Of a stretch of DNA of 14,014 nt, positions 1 through 8,459 are shown one piece after another. Both the position numbers and the translations under genes were made by a program. The notes beneath the pieces are model-generated. The model was given only the letters and a program-made list of their open reading frames with translations. It had not been told where the DNA came from and did no database searches. Source of the DNA: CAYMLL01 sp964390645 (GTDB taxonomy: Bacteria; Planctomycetota; UBA8108); assembly GCA_964390645.1 (NCBI GenBank), contig CAYMLL010000211.1, forward strand, positions 1 to 14,014, written 5' to 3'. How positions within the stretch are numbered: position 1 is the first letter of the stretch; each line of letters starts with the position of its first letter.

Positions 1-127
1 TCGAGACGGTGGTGTCGCGGATGCAGACGTCGGCGTCGCGGGAACGCCCGATGAGGAAGCTCTCACCGTCGACCTCCAGAGCCCAGCGGCCGCCCTTGAC
101 CAGATCTCTCAGAATGAAGTGTGCCAC
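1..127 (-). CDS. FHA-domain protein, N-terminal fragment (cut by window edge)
   Basis: Reading leftward from a GTG at 127-125 gives 42 codons that run off the window without a stop. The residues include FLIGRSRDADVCIRDTTVS, which matches the core of a forkhead-associated domain: the IGR turn, a polar loop, a Dxxxxl strand and a final V-S where the family continues with R-x-H. FHA domains bind phosphothreonine peptides and are common in proteins linked to Ser/Thr kinases, secretion systems or cell division; which applies here cannot be told. A TGA lies three codons upstream in frame, and no other start codon (ATG, GTG or TTG) occurs between it and the motif, so the GTG is the best start. No Shine-Dalgarno precedes it; a promoter-like sequence lies so close that the message may be leaderless. 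The gene is divergent from the alpha-2-macroglobulin gene. The FHA identity is fairly sure; the rest of the protein is unseen. Confidence 0.75.
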   Translation of the reverse strand, partial: MAHFILRDLVKGGRWALEVDGESFLIGRSRDADVCIRDTTVS

Positions 128-135
128 GATGACTC

Positions 136-164
136 ATGATAGAGGCGCGGGAGTGGATGCCCAA
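136..164 (-). promoter_or_regulatory. Candidate sigma70-type promoter of the FHA gene
   Basis: On the minus strand, TTGGGC (164-159) and TATCAT (141-136) are separated by exactly 17 bp. The -10 matches five of six consensus bases, the -35 only three. The predicted start of transcription, near 129, is 2 nt before the GTG start codon, so the transcript would be leaderless or nearly so. Prediction by eye only. Confidence 0.35.
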
Positions 165-192
165 GGGCGTGTGTGGTTTTTCGAGCCCCGTC

Positions 193-221
193 GTGACATG
201 CCGTGCCCTGCAAGTTAGACT
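193..221 (+). promoter_or_regulatory. Candidate sigma70-type promoter of the A2M-pbpC operon
   Basis: GTGACA (193-198, five of six consensus bases) and TAGACT (216-221, four of six) are separated by 17 bp. Transcription would start near 228 and leave a leader of about 67 nt before the ATG at 295. This lies downstream of any start that would extend the reading frame back to 136, which supports the shorter protein. TGCCGT occurs at 199, 221 and 231, in and just after this promoter. Confidence 0.45.
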
Positions 222-283
222 GCCGTACGGTGCCGTGGTGGTGGCGCCGTCCCGCTGCGAAAAGAAGAAAACGAAGAGAAGCG

Positions 284-289
284 AAGGAG
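284..289 (+). promoter_or_regulatory. Shine-Dalgarno that fixes the A2M start
   Basis: AAGGAG lies 5 nt before the ATG at 295. The codons after that ATG encode a basic stretch followed by a hydrophobic segment, the expected N-terminus of a membrane-anchored protein. The frame is open back to about 136, but that part has no such site and gives an atypical N-terminus. Confidence 0.7.
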
Positions 290-294
290 CCGTC

Positions 295-3200
295 ATGGCC
301 CAGGATCCGTCGGGTCGCTCCCGGCGCACCATGGTCGGTCGGCAGCGTCGTCCGTTCGCGCTGTCGGTCGTCGTGTTCTTCGCGCTGATCAACGTCGGCG
401 GGTTGATCGCCATCTACCGCGCGCTGCGAACCGAGGAGCGGACCTTCACGGTGAAGAGCGTCTCGGCGCTCGGCGAGGTGGAGGTGGATCACATCGTCCA
501 TGTTGTTTTCGACCGCGAGATCGGTCCTTCGCGTTCGACGGCGTCCGCAGACGTGTCGCAGGGCCTCGTCGAGGCGGACGACGGACTGCTGACGCTCCTC
601 GTGGAGACCGTCGCCGGCACGGTGACGCCAGACGAGGTGCCGTTGGCGGGGGCCGTGACGTGGGCCGACCCGCGTACGCTCGTGTTCCGTCCGCGAGAGA
701 GGCTGCCGCGTGCGACGCCGCTGCGCCTCGTCGTCTCCTCCGGAATTGCCAGGGCTGCGGGCTGGACCCTCGAGGGTGAGACGACGTATCGCTTCCACAC
801 GACACGCCCACGTCTCGTCGAGGTGCGGCAGACCAGCTACTCGACCGGATTGCACGCGACGCTGAGCCTCGTCTTCAACGATGTCGTCGCCGCCGTCGAG
901 CTCCAGCGGCATCTCGAGCTCGTCGACGACGACGGCGGGCTGCTACGCTTCACCGTCCTCGGCGAGGAGCCGGCGCGGGACCTGAGGATTCGCACCCTGG
1001 AGCCGGTGCGCTCGCTGCGTCTGCGATTGCGCGAGGGCCTGCGCGGCGCGGCCGGGATCCTCGGCCTCGAGGACACGGTCGAGCGCGGTGTCGAGCTGAC
1101 GCAGAGGCTGCGTCTGACATCGGTGACGTCCGAAGCGGCCGGGCGCTCGTGGCCGAGGGTCCACGTCGAGTTCAACAACTCGATCGACCGCGGCGTCGTG
1201 GGGCGGCTCGGCGACTTCTTCCGCGTCGAGCCGGCGGTCGACTTCACCGCGTCCATCTCCTGGAGCTCGCGCGTCAGGCTCTCCGGGGACTTCCAGCCGG
1301 GACGGGTCTACACGGTCATCGCGGAGCGCGGTCTGCCCGGCCGTGGCGGCACCGTGCTCGTCGAGGATGAGAGCCGTCGCGTGACGATTCCGGATCGACG
1401 CCCGCTGGTGTCGTTCGCGGAGTGGAGGGGGTTCCTGTCACCGCAGGGACATCGACGCCTGGCGTTGACGACGTCGAATGTCGCGGGGGTCAAGGTCGTC
1501 GCGCATCGAGTGCTGCCGAACAATCTCGTCCACTACATGATCCGCGGTATCGGCAGCAGCGCACACCGCTCGTTCACACGACGGGGCGAGGAGAGGATTC
1601 TCGAGATCGACTCCCCGAAGAACGAGCTCGTCGAGACGGCCATCGAGCTGGACGACCTGATCGGCGCTGATCTCACGGGCGACGAGAGGACGGGCATCTG
1701 GTACGTCGAGGCCGCGTCGGTCCCGGACGCGAAGGTGCGCGCGGCGTCGCTCGTCGCCGTTACCGACCTGGCACTGACGACGAAGACGTCGGGCGACGGC
1801 TACGTGATCTGGGCGACCTCGATCCGCACCGGCGAGCCGGTGGTGGGAGCACGGATCTCGATGTGGTCCGGCAACCGTCAGATGCTCGCTTTCGGCTTCA
1901 CGGACGCTGACGGTCTGCTGCGCTTCGACGGGCCCTTCGACGGTGTTGACGGCAAGCCTTTTGCAGTCGTTGCCGAGAAGGACGAGCAGCTCTCGTACCT
2001 GCACCTGCAGCAGCACGAGGTGCCGCTCTCGAGCTTCGATGTCGGCGGCCTCGCGTACCTCCACCGCGGCTACGAGGCCTTCGTCTACAGCGACCGTGGG
2101 GTCTACCGGCCGGGTGACACGATCCACCTCGAGGGCATCGTCCGCGACGCCGAGCTGGAGGCTCCGGGTAGCTTCCCGGTGGAGATCGAGGTGCTGCGAC
2201 CCGACCTCGAGCGCGTCGCGCTGATCGCCGCGCGTGTGCGCGAGAGCGGCGGCGTGTCCGCGGATTTCGAGCTGCCGGGCTCGGCGAGAACCGGCGCCTA
2301 CCTCGCGAAGCTGCGTCTGCCGGGCGGCGCCACGGGCGGTGTCACGCAGCGCGAGCTCGGCAGGCTGCGTTTCTCGGTCGAGGACTTCGTGCCTCGACGT
2401 CTGCGTCTCTCCGCCCGCGTCGTGGACGACCCCGCCGCGAGCCCTGTCGACGAATCCTCGATCGATGGGGGGGCGCCGTCGTCGCCGAGGCGCTGCTTTA
2501 CCGGGGATCCGCTGACGGTGCTCGTCCGTGGGGAGTACCTGGCCGGCCTTCCCGCGGCCGGCGCGCGTGCGTCCTTGCGCTGGACGATGAGCCAGGGCTC
2601 CTTCCACTTCGACGGTGACCGGCGCTTTCGTTTCGGGGACTCCAGCCGCGACGCCGTGCGGCTCGCGGGCTCGGCCGGAAGCCTCGAGCTCGACCGGAAC
2701 GGCGAGGCTCGCTTCGAGCTATCCGTGCCGTCCGCACGCAGCAGCATGCCGCTCGTGCTTCGTGTCGAGGCGAGCGTCGACGATGTCAGTGGCCGCGCTG
2801 TGCGGTCGGCGTTCGAGCTCGACGTCGACTCGTCGCCGTTCTACGTCGGAATCCGTCGTCTCTTCACGCGAGCGCCACAGCCGGGTGTTCCCGCGAGGTT
2901 CGAGTGCGTGGTTCTCGACACGGGCGGCGATCCGATGCCGATCGACCGGCTCGAGGTGATCGTCTCCCACGTCGAGTGGTCCACCGTGCTCGAGGAGACC
3001 TCTTCCGGGCGCTACCGGCACGTCTCCCACCGGGAGGTCAGGGAGGTCTCGCGCCATGCAGTCCCCCTCGAGGAGGGTCGCGGGAGGGTCGAGGTGGCGT
3101 TTCCCGGTCACGGGAGTTACGAGGTGGCCGTCGTCGAGAAGGGCAGCGGCATGCGCGCCCTCGACACCCTGTGGGTCTCCGGCAACGGCTGGCGCGGCTC

Positions 3201-6033
3201 ACGTTCTCTCGAGAAGCCCGAGGAGCTCGAGCTCGAGATCCTCAGCGAGCTGGTGCGTCCGGGCGACGAGGTGCGTGTGCTGGTGCGTGCGCCGTTCGCC
3301 GGCACGCTGCTGCTGTCGACCGAGACCGACCGCGTGCTCGACGTACGCGTCGTTCGCCTTCAGGAGAGCCACAGCGTGCAGACGGTTCGCGTGCCGCAGA
3401 ACGTCAGCGGCAACATCTACGTCGCCGGCTCGATCGTGCGCGGCGTCGACGCATCGAAGCCGTGGGCGCCGCACCGCGCGTACGGCGTCGTACCACTCTG
3501 CGTCGACTTCTCCCGCAGGCACCTGACCGTCACGGTCGAGACTCCCGGGCGGCTGCGGCCCGGGTCCGAGGGTGCAGTGCTGGTCAAGGTCGCCAGCGTG
3601 GACGGGTCGCCGCGACGAGCCGAGGTGAGCCTGGCGCTCGTCGACGAGGGCATCCTCTCGTGGACGGATCATCCGACGCCCCGTCCGTACACCCGCTTCT
3701 ACGACAAACGCGCCCACTCCGTGCCGCTGGCTGATGTCTACGGCTCGCTGCTGCGAGAGGTGCCCCTGGAGATGCGGCGTGCGCGTCCCGGCGGCGGGAA
3801 GACCGGCGGTCGTCCAGGCAGCTCCGTCGGCGACCTCGACGAGGCGCGACGCCTCAGTCCCGTGCGCTCCGGTCGCGTGCACAGCACGGTGCTCTGGCTC
3901 GGCACCTTCGATAGCGGGGACGACGGAACGATCCTGGAGACCTTCGACCTCCCGGCGTTCACCGGTGAGCTGCGCGTCATGGCGGTCGCGCACGACGGAC
4001 CGCTCTTCGGCAGCGGCGAGGATCGCGTCGAGGTGCGGGCGCCGCTCCATGTGGAGCTCGGCCTGCCGCGCTTTCTCGCTCCGGGCGACGAGATCGTGTC
4101 GCCGGCCCGGATCTTCAACGACACGGAAGTCTCCGGCGTCGCCGCGATCGAGTGGGAGCTCGACGGACCGATCCAGCGCTCGACACGGGCTGCTCCGGAT
4201 CTCGCGTTCGCGAGCTTGCCGGCGAAGGAAGTCTCGATCGAGAACGGTGACAGCGCGCGTGTCTTCCAGGGATTCGGGGCTCTCGATGAGATCGGCAGCG
4301 CCACCGTGCGCCTCAGGGCGCGGCTCGGCGACACCGAATTCGTCGAGGAGGTCGAGGTGCCGGTGCGTCCGGCGGCTCCGCTCGTGGTCGACTCCAGCTC
4401 GGGATCGATCACTGCGCGCTCGCCGTTCGACCGCACCTTCGCGGACGAGCTCCTCGCCGGCACCGCGAAGCACCGGCTCGTGCTCTCGCCGGTCCCCGAC
4501 ATCGAGCTGCTCGGGTCGCTGGGCTATCTCCTGCGCTATCCGCACGGTTGCCTCGAGCAGACCACGTCGCGTGCCTTCCCGCTGCTGTACCTGCGTGACC
4601 TCGCCGGGCTCATCGACGATCGCCACGGTGGCGGGTCGTCGGGCGTCGTCGACAACGAGCAGCGGATCGACGCGTACCTGCACGCCGGTATCGACCGCCT
4701 GCGGTCGTTTCTGGCACGGGACGGCTGGATGTACATGTGGCCGGGCGCGCGCCGAGCGTGGGTCTGGGGGACGGTCTACGCGGCGCACTTTCTCGTCGAG
4801 GCGCGTCGTCTCGGGCACGACGTGCCCCAGGAGGAGCTCGAGCGCATTCTCGACACGCTCGAGGAGAGCCTCGCTCGCGGCGAGTCGGGAACCGCTTCCG
4901 GACTCGAGCGTGCCTACGCGATCTACGTCCTCGCGCAGGCCGGACGCACGGAAGGGCTCGCCGGCGTCATCGAGGCGCTGCTGGCGCAGAGGCCGGAGGT
5001 CGTCGCAGGGGCGGAAAACGGAGACTCCGCCGGCGTCGACCGGACTGCGGAGGCCCGCTTTCTCCTCGCCGCGTCGTGGATGGCGCTGAACGAGATCGGC
5101 AGGGCCCGCGCCGCGCTCGGTGAGCAGATCCCGGCGCCGGAGGTGGCGCGGGACCGCGCCGGCGTGCTGCGCTCGCCGGCGCGTCAGAGCGCTCTCCTGC
5201 TGTCGACCTTGCTCGACGTCGCGCCGTCGAGCCCCTGGGTGGCGTCTCTCGTGACGCGGCTGAAGGGGCTGCGCGTCGGTGGACGGTGGGGCACGACGCA
5301 GGAGAATGCCTTCGCGCTCCTGGCTCTGGGCAAGTACGCGAAGCTGCGCCGCGCTCGGGGCTCGAGCTACACCGCGACGGTGCGCGTTGACGGTGAGGAT
5401 CCGATCACCATCGCAGCGACGGACGCACATACCCTCGAGGAGGACCTCACCGGCAAGCGCGTGCGCGTCGATCTCGAGGGCCCTGGCACGCTCTACTGGT
5501 TCCTCGTGGAGGAGGGCGTTCCGACCGGAGTCGACGTCGACGACATCGACTCCGGGCTTCAGGTGCGCCGGCGCTATCTGGACGCCAGGGGTGAGGATAT
5601 CAGCGGTCGCGCGGTGAGACAGGGAGAGATCCTGCAGGTCGAAATACTGGTGACGACGAACCGGTCCCTGCGCAACCTCGTGATCACCGACCTGCTGCCC
5701 GCCGGGCTCGAGGTCGAGAACCCACGTCTTGTCGGTGGACTCGCGGTCGCCGGGTCCAGACAGACGGCCACGGTGTCGTCGGGGGCAACTAGGACATCGA
5801 AGGCGCTCGACGTCGTGCACCTCGAGCTGCGGGACGACCGCGTGCTCGTCCATTCCAGCGGCATCGAGTCCGGCACGTCGGTATTCCGTTACGCTGCGCG
5901 CGCGGTGACGCGCGGCGACTTCCGCATACCGATGATCGCGGCGGAGAGCATGTACGATCCCGGGGTCTACAGCCGTCACGGAGCGGGGCGGATGGTGATC
6001 GCCGCCGCGCCGGCCGACGCCTCGTCGCGATGA
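295..6033 (+). CDS. yfhM: Bacterial alpha-2-macroglobulin, thioester-containing, membrane-anchored protease inhibitor
   Basis: The 1912-aa product fits a periplasmic broad-range protease trap: a protease cuts the bait region, the protein closes and the thioester binds the attacker covalently. Seen in order: a basic N-terminus with a hydrophobic segment at about residues 20-41 and no lipobox cysteine; N-terminal macroglobulin-like domains to about 590; the MG2 hallmark YSDRGVYRPGD at 598-608; a bait-domain-like section from about 980; a Gly/Arg-rich, probably flexible stretch at about 1152-1190 that may be the bait; the A2M domain (LWLGTFDSGDDG) from about 1200; the thioester motif C1419-L-E-Q1422 followed by the helical thioester domain to about 1700; and a C-terminal receptor-like domain (ITDLLPAGLEVENP near 1797, AESMYDP near the end). 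It is longer than E. coli YfhM (about 1650 aa, a lipoprotein). It overlaps pbpC by ATGA. The family call is very secure; the target proteases are unknown. Confidence 0.95.
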   Translation: MAQDPSGRSRRTMVGRQRRPFALSVVVFFALINVGGLIAIYRALRTEERTFTVKSVSALGEVEVDHIVHVVFDREIGPSRSTASADVSQGLVEADDGLLTLLVETVAGTVTPDEVPLAGAVTWADPRTLVFRPRERLPRATPLRLVVSSGIARAAGWTLEGETTYRFHTTRPRLVEVRQTSYSTGLHATLSLVFNDVVAAVELQRHLELVDDDGGLLRFTVLGEEPARDLRIRTLEPVRSLRLRLREGLRGAAGILGLEDTVERGVELTQRLRLTSVTSEAAGRSWPRVHVEFNNSIDRGVVGRLGDFFRVEPAVDFTASISWSSRVRLSGDFQPGRVYTVIAERGLPGRGGTVLVEDESRRVTIPDRRPLVSFAEWRGFLSPQGHRRLALTTSNVAGVKVVAHRVLPNNLVHYMIRGIGSSAHRSFTRRGEERILEIDSPKNELVETAIELDDLIGADLTGDERTGIWYVEAASVPDAKVRAASLVAVTDLALTTKTSGDGYVIWATSIRTGEPVVGARISMWSGNRQMLAFGFTDADGLLRFDGPFDGVDGKPFAVVAEKDEQLSYLHLQQHEVPLSSFDVGGLAYLHRGYEAFVYSDRGVYRPGDTIHLEGIVRDAELEAPGSFPVEIEVLRPDLERVALIAARVRESGGVSADFELPGSARTGAYLAKLRLPGGATGGVTQRELGRLRFSVEDFVPRRLRLSARVVDDPAASPVDESSIDGGAPSSPRRCFTGDPLTVLVRGEYLAGLPAAGARASLRWTMSQGSFHFDGDRRFRFGDSSRDAVRLAGSAGSLELDRNGEARFELSVPSARSSMPLVLRVEASVDDVSGRAVRSAFELDVDSSPFYVGIRRLFTRAPQPGVPARFECVVLDTGGDPMPIDRLEVIVSHVEWSTVLEETSSGRYRHVSHREVREVSRHAVPLEEGRGRVEVAFPGHGSYEVAVVEKGSGMRALDTLWVSGNGWRGSRSLEKPEELELEILSELVRPGDEVRVLVRAPFAGTLLLSTETDRVLDVRVVRLQESHSVQTVRVPQNVSGNIYVAGSIVRGVDASKPWAPHRAYGVVPLCVDFSRRHLTVTVETPGRLRPGSEGAVLVKVASVDGSPRRAEVSLALVDEGILSWTDHPTPRPYTRFYDKRAHSVPLADVYGSLLREVPLEMRRARPGGGKTGGRPGSSVGDLDEARRLSPVRSGRVHSTVLWLGTFDSGDDGTILETFDLPAFTGELRVMAVAHDGPLFGSGEDRVEVRAPLHVELGLPRFLAPGDEIVSPARIFNDTEVSGVAAIEWELDGPIQRSTRAAPDLAFASLPAKEVSIENGDSARVFQGFGALDEIGSATVRLRARLGDTEFVEEVEVPVRPAAPLVVDSSSGSITARSPFDRTFADELLAGTAKHRLVLSPVPDIELLGSLGYLLRYPHGCLEQTTSRAFPLLYLRDLAGLIDDRHGGGSSGVVDNEQRIDAYLHAGIDRLRSFLARDGWMYMWPGARRAWVWGTVYAAHFLVEARRLGHDVPQEELERILDTLEESLARGESGTASGLERAYAIYVLAQAGRTEGLAGVIEALLAQRPEVVAGAENGDSAGVDRTAEARFLLAASWMALNEIGRARAALGEQIPAPEVARDRAGVLRSPARQSALLLSTLLDVAPSSPWVASLVTRLKGLRVGGRWGTTQENAFALLALGKYAKLRRARGSSYTATVRVDGEDPITIAATDAHTLEEDLTGKRVRVDLEGPGTLYWFLVEEGVPTGVDVDDIDSGLQVRRRYLDARGEDISGRAVRQGEILQVEILVTTNRSLRNLVITDLLPAGLEVENPRLVGGLAVAGSRQTATVSSGATRTSKALDVVHLELRDDRVLVHSSGIESGTSVFRYAARAVTRGDFRIPMIAAESMYDPGVYSRHGAGRMVIAAAPADASSR

Positions 6034-8432
6034 CGATCGTGCGGGTCGGGTGGAGCGTGCTGAGCCGGTGTGTCCGACGCCTGTGGAGGGTGCCCATCCG
6101 GCGCTGGCTGAAGCGCCTGGCGGTCGTTGCCGCGTCGGTCGTCTTCCTCGGTGCAGGCACCGTCCTCGTGCTCTGGCATCGCTTTCCGTTCCGGATCGAG
6201 AAGCTCGACGAGGCTCCGGCGTCGACCGTCGTCACCGATCGACATGGCGCGTGGCTTCGCGTCTACCGCAGCTCGACGGACGAGATCCGCGTGCCGGTCT
6301 CGCTCGACGAGGTCTCGCCGTGGCTCGCGGCGGCCACGATCGCGGTGGAGGACCGCGGCTTTCGGGATCACTGTGGCGTCGATCTGTCGGCGGTGGCGCG
6401 CGCGACCTGGCAGAACGTGCTGCGTTGGCGCGTTCACAGCGGCGCGTCGACGCTGACGATGCAGGTGGTCCGCATGCTGGAGCCGCGTCCGCGTACGCTG
6501 TGGTCGAAGGCCGTCGAGGCGTTCCACGCGCTGCAGATCGACGCCTGGTCGACCAAGGAGCGCATCCTCGAGCACTACCTCAACCTGGCGCCCTACGGCG
6601 GAGATCTGCGCGGTGTCGAGGCCGCGTCGCGGCGCTACCTCGGCAAGCGCGCCCGCGACCTCGACCTCGGCGAGGCGGCGCTGATCGCGGGGCTGCCGCA
6701 GTCTCCGTCACGCCTGCGGCCGGACCGGCACTACGAGCGCGCGCTCGGTCGTCGTCGGGTCGTGCTCGACTCGATGTTGCGCCAGGGAGCGATCGACGAG
6801 GAGCAGCGCCGGGAGGCGATCGAGAGTCGTCCCGTGGTTCGACGCCACCCGTGGCCTTTTCGCGCACCGCACTTCGCTGCCATCGCCCGAGCTCGCGCCG
6901 CCGCCACGCCGGCGTCGGGTGGAGTCATCGTGCGCTCGACTCTCGACGCCGGCGCCCAGAGCTGTGTCGAGGCGCACGTCGGTCGGGCGCTCGAGGAGCT
7001 GGTGACGCGACCGGATGGAGTGAGCGCGGCGGTTGTCGTCGTCGACGTCGAGAGCGGCGCGGTTCGGGCTCTGCTGGGCTCTCCCGGGTACTTTGATGCC
7101 TGCCGACCGGGCAAGGTCAACGGAGCGCTGGCGCGCCGCTCGCCGGGCTCGGCGCTGAAGCCGTTTCTTTACGCGCTGGCCTTCGATCGTGGCGTCGCAT
7201 CCCCGACGACTCGCCTGGCGGACGTGCCGACTTCCTTCGTCGGGTACGTGCCGCGGAACTACGACGACGTCTACCACGGTCCGGTGGCGGCGAGCAGGGC
7301 GCTCGCGAGATCGTACAACGTCCCGGCGGTGCGCCTGGAGCGGCGGGTGGGCACGCGTGCCTTCATCGACGTGCTGCGTCGGCTCGGCATGACGACGATC
7401 GATCGCGGCCCACGGCACTACGGACTGACACTCTGCCTCGGCGGCGGCGAGGTGCGCCTTCTGGACCTGACGAACGCCTACGCCGCGCTGGTGCGCGGAG
7501 GCCGACACCGGGCGCCGGGCTTCCTCGAGACGGAGCGCGTCCGGAGGTTGACGCCGGTCTTCACCCGGTCGACCTCTCGAAGAGTGCTGATGGCGCTCTC
7601 GACGCCGGAGCATCTGCGTGCGGCGATCGGTCGCCGTGGGCCGCTCGAGCGGCCCACGCTCGGCTACAAGACGGGCACGTCCTTCGGATTGCGAGACGCG
7701 TGGGCGGTGGCGTTCTCGCCGAGCGTGGTCGTCGGCGTCTGGATGGGAGCTCCGCGTGGTCCGGGTCGTGCCGATCTTGTCGGCGTCGAGCGCGCTGCGC
7801 CGCTGGCCCTGTCGATCGCGCGTGAGCTGTCGCGGAGCGAACGAGGCGACTGGCCGTTCGCCGACACCCTCGTCGAGATGGAGGTCTGCGCCGTCAGCGG
7901 CTTTCCGCCGGGTCGGCACTGTCCGACCCGGGACCGCTCCCTGCAGGGCTTCGCCGCGAGTCGCTTGCCGACTTGCCGTGTCCACCGCGAGGTGCTCGTC
8001 GACGTCGACACGGGGGTGGAGGTCTGCGCGCGCTGCTCCGGCGGTCGGTCGACACGCTCCGAGGTGGTCGAGGTCTGGTCGCCGGAGGTCGAGCGGTGGT
8101 TCCGGACGGCAGGCCGCCTTGATCCACGTCGCCCGCACGACGAGTCCTGCGCGCGTCCTGCCGATCGTCGGGACGGTCCGCGCATCCTTTCACCACCGGA
8201 CGGTGCCCGCTACCGGCTTCTCGGCGCCGCGCCCTTCGAGCAGGAGATCCCCCTCGTGGCCGCGGCGAGCGCCGGGGCCACGGACCTCTTCTGGTTCGTC
8301 GACGGCGAGCTCCACGCGACGGTCGACGGTCCCGAGAACGTCGTCTGGAAGCTCAGCGCCGGGAGGCACGAGGTGCGTTGCGTCGATTCGCGAGGTCAGG
8401 GGGCGGTGGCGAGGATCGGGGTGCGGAGGTAG
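6030..8432 (+). CDS. pbpC: Penicillin-binding protein 1C (bifunctional peptidoglycan glycosyltransferase/transpeptidase)
   Basis: This 800-aa inner-membrane enzyme should polymerise lipid II and cross-link peptidoglycan. After a basic N-terminus there is one membrane segment at about residues 28-49. The GT51 domain has EDRGF with catalytic E107, GASTLTMQ at 138-145, and KERILEHYLN and GEAALIAGLPQSP at 176-226. The transpeptidase domain has SALK (nucleophile S374, K377), SYN at 428-430 and KTGT at 547-550, so both active sites look complete. Five cysteines (620, 631, 649, 666, 669) form a cluster before the C-terminal beta domain typical of PBP1C (about 718-800, SPPDGARY onward). Its start lies inside the alpha-2-macroglobulin stop (ATGA, 6030-6033), so translation is probably coupled. 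The pairing of these two genes is widespread and places the protease trap where the wall is being repaired. Confidence 0.96.
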   Translation: MTIVRVGWSVLSRCVRRLWRVPIRRWLKRLAVVAASVVFLGAGTVLVLWHRFPFRIEKLDEAPASTVVTDRHGAWLRVYRSSTDEIRVPVSLDEVSPWLAAATIAVEDRGFRDHCGVDLSAVARATWQNVLRWRVHSGASTLTMQVVRMLEPRPRTLWSKAVEAFHALQIDAWSTKERILEHYLNLAPYGGDLRGVEAASRRYLGKRARDLDLGEAALIAGLPQSPSRLRPDRHYERALGRRRVVLDSMLRQGAIDEEQRREAIESRPVVRRHPWPFRAPHFAAIARARAAATPASGGVIVRSTLDAGAQSCVEAHVGRALEELVTRPDGVSAAVVVVDVESGAVRALLGSPGYFDACRPGKVNGALARRSPGSALKPFLYALAFDRGVASPTTRLADVPTSFVGYVPRNYDDVYHGPVAASRALARSYNVPAVRLERRVGTRAFIDVLRRLGMTTIDRGPRHYGLTLCLGGGEVRLLDLTNAYAALVRGGRHRAPGFLETERVRRLTPVFTRSTSRRVLMALSTPEHLRAAIGRRGPLERPTLGYKTGTSFGLRDAWAVAFSPSVVVGVWMGAPRGPGRADLVGVERAAPLALSIARELSRSERGDWPFADTLVEMEVCAVSGFPPGRHCPTRDRSLQGFAASRLPTCRVHREVLVDVDTGVEVCARCSGGRSTRSEVVEVWSPEVERWFRTAGRLDPRRPHDESCARPADRRDGPRILSPPDGARYRLLGAAPFEQEIPLVAAASAGATDLFWFVDGELHATVDGPENVVWKLSAGRHEVRCVDSRGQGAVARIGVRR

Positions 8433-8457
8433 GGATCCCGGGGGGCCGGGAAGGGGG
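8432..8457 (+). other. Possible G-quadruplex at the pbpC stop codon
   Basis: Four G runs (8432-8434, 8440-8445, 8448-8450, 8453-8457) are separated by loops of 5, 2 and 2 nt on the coding strand, starting at the last base of the stop codon. This fits the simple G3+N1-7 quadruplex rule and would form in the mRNA. In DNA this GC-rich it could be chance. Confidence 0.35.
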
Positions 8458-8459
8458 CC

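Noticed and set aside
136..294. N-terminal extension of the alpha-2-macroglobulin to an ATG at 136
   Set aside because: The extension lies across the likely promoter, has no ribosome site, and hides a good Shine-Dalgarno and membrane anchor at 295.
3199..5979. 926-codon open frame antisense to the alpha-2-macroglobulin gene
   Set aside because: Low-complexity, Arg/His/Asp-rich translation with no motif; explained by the strong GC third-position bias of the true gene on the other strand.
295..8432. Very frequent CTCGAG and GTCGAC-type hexamers
   Set aside because: They follow from preferred Leu, Glu, Val and Asp codons in frame (Leu-Glu and Val-Asp pairs), not from a repeat family or restriction signal.
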